64,000 bases of DNA from Gremmenia infestans (taxonomy: Eukaryota; Ascomycota; Leotiomycetes; Helotiales; Hamatocanthoscyphaceae). The stretch covers positions 248,001 through 312,000 of the forward strand of contig JAFEVB010000022.1 in NCBI GenBank assembly GCA_032629725.1, in the 5' to 3' direction. The notes beneath the pieces were generated by a model. The model worked only from the letters and a program-made list of their open reading frames with translations. It was not told the DNA's origin and did not search any database. A program made the translations under genes and the position numbers. Below are positions 57,401 to 64,000 of the stretch, one piece after another. The first letter of the stretch is position 1, and each line of letters starts with the position of its first letter.

Positions 57401-59025
57401 CTACCTCTCGACCACCTCCCTCTTTCTCTTCGCCTCCTTCTCCTGCATCGCCAACCTCGACTTAACCAACTGTCTCTCCAACCCCACCCGTCCCGCCTCC
57501 TCCCAATTAGCCTGCACAAACGCCTTCACAGCCGCTACATCATAAAACCCACGCTCATCCTGCTTGACCGCTTCAGGTATCACGCCTTGGAATTCTTGTC
57601 CTTCCAAGACGACTGCTTTGACGGTTCGGATGGACGCGGCTCGGAATTGCTGGTCGACGTCTTCGATGGGGATGGAGCCTTTGATGACTTCGCGCAAGAT
57701 TTCGTCTTTGTGGCGGAGGAGCTTCCAGGAGGCGAGCTTTTCTTCGTATCTGTAGGGTAGATTTAGTATTGCATGGTTAGAGATGTTTGGAGGGAATAAG
57801 GTGTTGGAAAGGTGGTTGAAATTTTCATATGTATAAGGAGATGGGGAAATGCTTACTCTTTTCGGACGCCAAATTGCTTGAATGCTTCGTCTCGGATTTC
57901 ATTTTGGGTTGGCTTTTGTTCGGTGTATAGTCCCTGGTGACAAGGGATCAAGGTTAGTTTTACCATATTCCACGGAAATTAAGACGGTATTGCAGGAGCC
58001 ATGAACTGTTGCTGAGATATCTAAAGTGCTTACTTACCTCTTCTCGACATTTCGGAATGAAAACAGTGATCCAGTCATTAAAGATTGGCCGTTTCGCCAT
58101 TCGTTGCCGGTCATTATGCTTCAACTTCTTCTTACCCGCCTCACCCCCTTCCTGTCCTTCAGCTGGGAGGTCCCCAACAACGTCATACTCCTCCTCTTCC
58201 GCATTCTTCTCTCGAACCCAGAATAACTTACATCCTGCAGCGTAGTTGAACATTTCAGATTGAGAAGAAAATGGCTTCCACCACCTCTTCTCATCTATAC
58301 CTATGAAATTCAAGACTTCTGATGGCTTCTCCGTGAGGAAGACCATGCTTTTTTTGCGGTCCAGAAGCTCGATATCTGGGATTCGTAGGTAGAGGCCACG
58401 GTCATTGACTGTAAGACCGAATCGTCGGATGGTAGAGCCAAGGATGTTCCACAGGTCTCCATGAGCACTGTGGAAAAGCTGGGAACAATCGGAGTCAGTA
58501 TTGCTTGGATTGGAGAGCTGACAATGTCTCCTATGTCGTGAGACATTTATAGTATATAGAGACATCGGAAGCGGGGGAAAGTCAACTCACCTCCCACTGA
58601 AAGCGTTCGGGGGAGTGAATATAATGGATATCGATTTGAACATATTTCACTTCCTCCAGTTCCGCGGATTCGGGAGAATGTTCCATAGAAGGCAGGACAA
58701 TTTGAGGCCATGGGACGGCGAGGTTGACAACTGACTGTCCATGATTCCTAATTACCGACACAGCACCCAGCACTTCCCCAAGCTTGTCCGCAACCTCAAT
58801 CCATGGTCTTTCCTCCGGATCAAAATCCTTCTCTAGCGCGCCACTCACGAGAACATCGACATCCCCATGTGTCGTCTTCCCAGGGGCCTCAATAGGACTC
58901 TCCACTTGAGCATAGTGTTCGCGAAGAGCGTGTAGTGTTTGTTTCAAGACATGGTCGTAGACTGCTGGTGGCATGCGAGGTGTGGGGAGGGGAAAAGCAT
59001 GCGATGCGAAGGCTTGGCCGCCCAT
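57401..59025 (-). CDS. Uncharacterised fungal protein with nucleotidyltransferase-like acid triad
   Basis: Four exons (59025-58591, 58478-58038, 57933-57857, 57749-57401) give 433 aa. Residues 19-62 form a helix then the strand HGDVDVLVSG with Asp55 and Asp57. A second strand, KYVQIDIHYI, carries Asp132. A DxD plus a third acid on a following strand is the metal-binding triad of the DNA-polymerase-beta-like nucleotidyltransferase fold. The usual upstream Gly-Ser turn is represented only by PGKTTHG. After the fold comes LFHSAHGDLWNILGSTIRRFGL, a domain of about 200 residues with an acidic-basic insert near 225-255, and a C-terminal helical region (about 320-433) ending in a charged coiled coil rich in Lys/Arg/Glu. 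The transferred nucleotide and target are unknown. I do not recognise a named family, so function is inference from motif geometry. It is head-to-head with the annexin, 1.06 kb apart. Confidence 0.75.
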
Positions 59026-60089
59026 CGTGTGTGTTGTAGAATTTGATGCTCTTGACAATTTGAACCACTGAGACGACAGTCTTTTGCTGGGTAGAGAAAC
59101 CGTATTTGATTTCAAATGTGGTAGGCGTAGTGGGGCATTGGGGGATGTTGAGTGTCGCTTCTTTCGACCGCCACGAACCTCTAACCCAATACAAAAGCAC
59201 GACGTTGAGATTTTTTGAACAATTCTGCAAACTGAAACGCTGACGAAAAGATGATGGACTGAATGTACTAATTTAAGAGAGAACATAATATTAAGATGAA
59301 AGAATAGGTGCAAACTCCAAGTCACATCTTGCGAGAAAGATTGGTGTTTGCTGGTGAGAGAAGCAAGCAAAGTGACAGCGGCCGCATTTTCAGCCCAGGT
59401 TGCCGCCTGGAGAGGAAAGCTGCGGGAGAATACAAGCACACAGTGATTATGTGGTACGAGACTTCATAGATTAATTGAAGCTATTCACAGAAATGGATGC
59501 CACGGAATATGTTGTCGTCGGTCAGAATGAATATCAATAACATATACTCCCTAGTATTATAGGTACATAGGTCTACGTCATTCAGCCCTATGGTTGCGCA
59601 GACAAATAAACAAACAACGTTTCGAGCTCTGGACACTTTGCGATCGGATTTGGTCAAAGCCACAGCCAACCCACCTCAACCCAACTCAACCTTGTAAGCA
59701 ACATCTACATCTACAATTCCTTATCTAGTCCGACTGTACAAGTCCGACCCGAATCCGAGCCAGAAGAAGAAAACCCTCACGGAAGAAGTTTCTCCTATGC
59801 AATCTCTTTGCAGGCCAAGGCGCTTGGCAAGTGGCTGATGTGCTGCGCAAATCCGACCGTTCGTGCCTAAGAACCAGTCAGCACTGCCCCTCTATCCCAG
59901 CTACTGCTCGAATACTGGATCATCAAGTTGGTAATGCGCCTTCACGTACTTATTATTAGTACAGCACAACCGGTGACATAGAGATCCTCCTTTGCTACCT
60001 ACATCCCTTTAATCCCTCCTCCCTCCGACTAACCTACACAACTCTCCCTTCTTTCAGCAGATTGTTCTCCAACGATATCTACTATTACG
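59026..60089. promoter_or_regulatory. Divergent region, nucleotidyltransferase-like / annexin
   Basis: A 1.06-kb spacer between divergent starts. The annexin-proximal 130 bases are CT-rich like a fungal core promoter. No gene is supported; the - strand frame continues upstream of 59025 without a better start. Confidence 0.4.
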
Positions 60090-61618
60090 ATGGCATACAA
60101 TCAACCCCCATACCAAGGTGGAGGCTATGGGGCTCCACCTCCAGGCCGTAAGTCAAGAATCCGCAGTAACACCAACAGCTGAACTGACGGATTGGCACGC
60201 AGAATATCCTCCTCAAGGCTACCAACAACCTCATCCCCAAGGTTACGGCGCGCCTCCTCCCCAAGGCTACCCCCCACAACAATACGGCGCGCCGCCGCAA
60301 GGCCGTTAGTACACAAATGAAGGATTGAGACTGAGAGCTCGAGCTAATGCGCTGGAACAGAATATCCCCCACAGCAATACCCCCCTCAGCAAGGAGGTTA
60401 CCCACCTCAACAAGGATACGGTGCTCCCCCCCCACAGCAGGGCTACGGAGCTCCCCCCCCACAGCAATACGGCCAGCCCCCTTATGGCTCCCCAGCGCCC
60501 CCACCTCAAGGAGGTTACGGTGCCCCTCCACCCCAAGCATACGGACAGCCCCCACCACAGCAGTACGGAGCACCTCAAGCATACGTTCAGCCGACACCTC
60601 CATCCCTTGGCTACGGGCCCGCTCCAAATATACAATGGGACCCAACACAAGACGCTGAGGCCCTACGAAAGGCAATGAAAGGATTCGGCACAGACGAGAA
60701 GACGCTCACCCGCGTACTCGCCACCAAAGACCCCTTACAGATCGACGTCCTGCGCAAAGGCTACAACCACCGCTTCGGCCGAGACCTCATCAAAGACGTT
60801 AAGAGCGAAGTCAGTGGCTGGTTCGAGACAGGCTTATGTGCTATTATCCGCGGTCCTTTGAATCAAGATGTATACCTCTTATACGAAGCTATGAGTGGAC
60901 CGGGCACAAAGGAGAAAGTCCTGAATGATGTACTTTTGGGGAGATCGAATGCGGATATGCGGGCTATCAAGGACACATACCACAAGACCACCCACCGAAC
61001 TCTCGAACACGACGTCAAAGGGGATTTGAGCATGAAAACCGAGCGGCATTTCTTGATGGTTCTGGCGGCGAATAGAGCCGAGGAAAGCGCACCTGTTATC
61101 CCACAACAAATCGATCATGATGTGATGGAGCTGTACAAGGCGACTGAAGGCAAGATGGGCACTGATGAATTGCTTGTATGTAATATTTTGAGCCAGAGAA
61201 GCGATGCTCAAATTAGTGCAATTGCGCATACCTACAGGCAGAAGTTTACTCGGGATTTGGAAACTGTCATTAAGAAGGTAAAAATAACTCGTTCCCAACC
61301 GCTAAATGTATCTCGCTGACCGACCTTTTCTAGGAATTCTCGGGTCACATGGAAGCAGCCCTCCTCCACCAACTTCGCACAGGCACCGACAAAGCCATGC
61401 GCGATGCCCTCCTCCTCGAAGACGCCATGGCCGGCGCTGGCACAAAAGATCACCTCCTCACAAATCGCGTCATTAGAGTTCACTGGGATAGAAATCATCT
61501 ACAGCAGGTCAAAGGCGCGTACCACCACCGATTTAAGAAGAGTCTTACGAACAGGATCAAGGGGGAGACGAGTGGGGATTATGAGAAGTTGCTTGTTGCT
61601 TGTTGTGGTGAGAATTAA
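60090..61618 (+). CDS. Fungal annexin
   Basis: Four exons (60090-60147, 60203-60304, 60361-61277, 61334-61618) give 453 aa. The head (residues 1-135) is a Pro/Gln/Gly/Tyr-rich low-complexity region built from YGAPPPQ and YPPQQ units. The rest holds four annexin repeats of about 70 residues, starting with the hallmark KAMKGFGTDEKTL and including the second-repeat stretch LYEAMSGPGTKEKVLNDVL and a fourth LEDAMAGAGTKDHLL. The GxGT loops and distant acidic residues that bind calcium between annexin and acidic phospholipid are retained in several repeats. Filamentous-fungal annexins bind membranes in a calcium-dependent way; loss usually gives mild growth phenotypes. Exons 1 and 2 both end GGC-C and both following exons open AATATCC, so the N-terminal exon looks duplicated with its splice sites. 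Confidence 0.94.
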
Positions 61619-64000
61619 GCTGGTTCTGGTGGTTCTTTGCGCATGTTGTTTTTGGATGGATGGATGGATGGAGCTGGTGAGCGGGTTTTACCGCCCGAAA
61701 GGGATTTTCGGATAGGATAGGAATTAGGATAGGTGTATGATATTACGATAATAAATGAAATTTGTTACTAGTCATTTTCTTGCTCGATTCGTCACCTCCT
61801 TGTGTTTGTTGAGAGGAACTTGTAAGTGCTGCTAACGCTGAGCTAAGTTAAACGCCCTATCTGAATCTTCTAGTGGCAGAGAGAGATGAATACCTATGTA
61901 ATATATCATTATGAAGCGTCTAGTTTTAGAAGAACTAGGAAGCCTATCACGTGCACTACCTATGACATTTACTTTGTATACCTTGAAATCCAAACACTAC
62001 TTGCTTGTCTTCTTAGATATGTATCCTTTTGATCGTTTTAAATATACTGGAAAGATAAGGGGATCAGGTGATTTTAGTTACATTACTATTTTTATGCGAG
62101 GGTCGATTTGCTGTGAATTTCAGAGATACTATATGATCATAGGACTTGGTTACTAGGACGGTTCCGGCAGACTCGTGAAAGAAGTCGTTGATCTCCTGGA
62201 ATTATCCATGCAATGTTCTCAGCTTTATTGTCCTCGCTGCAGCATTGTACATGTCAATCCACCAATTTTGACTGCATGCAATACACCGCAAAACAGTAAT
62301 CATTACCGCATATCCTGTCTGTTTAATTTCCTTTCTATATTACAACTGCTTTCTAGTCAGTTTCTATGCTACGTCGTCTTCAACTATAGCGTCTCGATAC
62401 TACATAGCACTAATACCTCGGTACCTATTCCGCAGGTCGGGACCGATGCTAATCGGAGACTTGTTTATGGTGAATGCACCTAGATTCTGTGTTTACTTTA
62501 CGTCTTAGAAAGTAGTCATGCTATTACCTTGATCCTATGTGATCCCGTTTCACTAGCTTACTTTTCTCTCTTATATAGTAACATTTTCCTAGCGCATATA
62601 TTAGCTGACGTCGATTGATTAATTAAGGAACCTTACACAAGGGAAGCTTGCCGATTTCCTAATACTCTATGTTTAAGTCACTTTGTTTAATTTTGCCTTT
62701 TACTTCTTACCCCCCTATCGCATTATCTTGTTTCGTCTGCTAATAAAAGAGCCTGAAGACGCCTTCTACACTTATTACTCAAGAGAAGATATGAATAGTT
62801 GTATTTCGAACAGCAGTGCTTTGTCATCCATAGTATTTAGAAAAAAATCGGAATGATATAAAGTTAATAGTAAAGAGATTTAGGTTGTGTGGTTTTTATG
62901 GCGCTAGGACGGTGGTTTGTTCATGCTGTATTATAAAGGGAAGCGACATGTGTCGGATGGAAAAGGAGGCTGAGAATGACGAACTTGACAGGGGAGAGGA
63001 GTTCGTTGCTGATGGAGACGTTAGGTGTAGTATTTTATACGAATTCTAAAAAAGCCTGTTGGTGTTAGATTATAAGGGGGGGGGGATATGTTGGATTAAA
63101 TGGACGCTGAGAATGGCGAACTCGATGCATATGGGAAAGAAGACAGTATTATCGAAGGGAGGATTGATATATAGTAATTTATACGAATTCCCAAAAATAG
63201 AAGACTTGTTAGAAAGCTATTTTCATATATGTTATATCTTGAATTTGCATGCTGTACTAACGTACTATGTATTTCAAATATTACTATTTCTCTAATATAA
63301 ATAAACTTGGCGTGAAATTCTTTCAAATATAGAAAGTAGTCACAGCTAAGTTGTTAGAAGCATTCTTTGTTTAGAAGCTCTTTGTTGCGGGGAATGAACA
63401 CATGTAAAGTAATATAAATCTCATCTTTATGATAGCAAGAATAACCGGAGCACACTTTTTCCCCTTAAGAATAGATCCACTTGGGGAATATAGGCTGCTT
63501 CGGCCTAGGATACTTTTGGAATAGCGTCTGCACTAGTATGATAAAAATATTTTAACCTATCTGATCCATAGACTGGCTTTATATTCTTTAGACTTTGTAT
63601 TTGCACATATGTTCTAGGATCAGACAGCTAGACAGCCAGACAGCTAACAACGCTTTGTTAAGCTGAGATTTGTATGGCAGCGGTCATATTGTAGAAAGTG
63701 TCTTGCTTTCAAACTTATGTTCATCATCGTCGTCCGGTAAGTGAATCAGCTCTGTCATTCCTCCCTTTAAGTTTCGACTTCAGATGCGTACGGCAGCCTA
63801 TTATGCGTTGTTTCAAAGCATTGATTCGAAGCCAAATCTATCTACTACCTATATCTATAATCAAATTTCTACCTCAGCTGTACCCGATCTTCTCACCATT
63901 CCGTCATCATCAATGTCCCCTCAAATGCTTAGTACTAATAATATGCTATGGATAGCGTCACACTTCCGTCGAATCATCGAAACGAGTCACATCCTCAGTC
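61619..64000. other. AT-rich gene-free right end (2.4 kb)
   Basis: No supported gene. AT-rich throughout from about 61700, with a G-run near 63076-63085. It contains a diverged duplication at 62945-63200 (listed separately) and three loose copies of an AGACAGC word at 63625-63650. This looks like mutated repetitive DNA. Confidence 0.5.
62945..63200. repeat. Diverged direct duplication of about 105 bases
   Basis: Copy one runs from about 62948 (TGTGTCGGATGGAAAAGG) to the word TTTATACGAATTC near 63034-63046. Copy two runs from about 63088 (ATGTTGGATTAAATGG) to TTTATACGAATTC near 63179-63191. Shared blocks in order are GCTGAGAATG-CGAACT, GG-A-AG, and GTA-T-TTATACGAATTC. The copies differ by many transitions and small indels. 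Confidence 0.65.

Noticed and set aside
60085..60675. Long Gly/Leu/Arg-rich - strand frame over the annexin head
   Set aside because: It is the antisense shadow of the Pro/Gln/Gly/Tyr repeat region, with no start context or independent motif.
1..64000. Secondary-metabolite cluster, integrated virus or intact transposon
   Set aside because: No synthase, terpene cyclase, P450 group, reverse transcriptase, integrase, transposase or capsid motif is visible in any frame. The repeats present are short and decayed.

Overview
The window looks like nuclear DNA of a filamentous ascomycete (Pezizomycotina). The evidence is many short introns (about 45-60 bases, GTANGT donors, CTAAC/CTGAC-like branch sites), spliced single-copy housekeeping genes, and fungus-specific families: an annexin with a Pro/Gln/Gly/Tyr-rich head, an HMT1-type ABC transporter, a modin-like family and a 2EXR domain. 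Gene content fits Leotiomycetes best, but that rank is a guess. I see no CRISPR array, rRNA or convincing tRNA gene.

Layout. 1.5-6.0 kb: 15-exon HMT1-type vacuolar half ABC transporter (+). 6.8-8.0 kb: Sgt2 co-chaperone (-). 8.4-9.3 kb: orphan coiled-coil protein (+). 11.9-13.4 kb: Ola1 ATPase (-), head-to-head with a DeSI/PPPDE isopeptidase (+, 13.9-14.8). 15.0-15.7 kb: mitochondrial uS11m (-), head-to-head with Tim44 (+, 16.0-17.7) across a 256-base spacer with tandem CCAAT boxes. 18.1-20.1 kb: decayed modin-like gene (-). 20.8-24.8 kb: Vrl1/VARP-like VPS9-ankyrin-PX-BAR protein (+). 25.56 kb: 21 perfect copies of an 8-base repeat. 25.9-27.5 kb: relic of a 2EXR gene (-). 28.5-29.6 kb: SDR oxidoreductase (-). 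30.5-30.8 kb: tiny three-exon Tma7 (-), head-to-head with Prp4 splicing kinase (+, 31.2-34.0). 35.6-36.0 kb: doubtful small Pro-rich ORF. 41.2-42.7 kb: Ran1/Vhs1-type kinase (+). 43-52 kb: gene-poor, with a broken gene and several short decayed tandem repeats. 52.2-53.2 kb: SAC3/CSN8-like protein (-), head-to-head with a PAQR/Izh receptor-like membrane protein (+, 53.6-54.6). 57.4-59.0 kb: uncharacterised protein with a nucleotidyltransferase-like acid triad (-). 60.1-61.6 kb: annexin (+). 61.6-64 kb: AT-rich, no gene seen.

There is no operon or biosynthetic cluster. The organising feature is divergent (head-to-head) pairs of core genes, separated by gene-poor stretches that hold pseudogenes and mutated repeats. 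Exon boundaries were placed by hand from frame, donor/acceptor consensus and protein-family continuity. For all twelve spliced genes the summed exons are a multiple of three, which supports the models. The best leads are the complete Vrl1-like gene, the orphan nucleotidyltransferase-like gene and the three broken genes. I did not find a clearly new multi-gene system.
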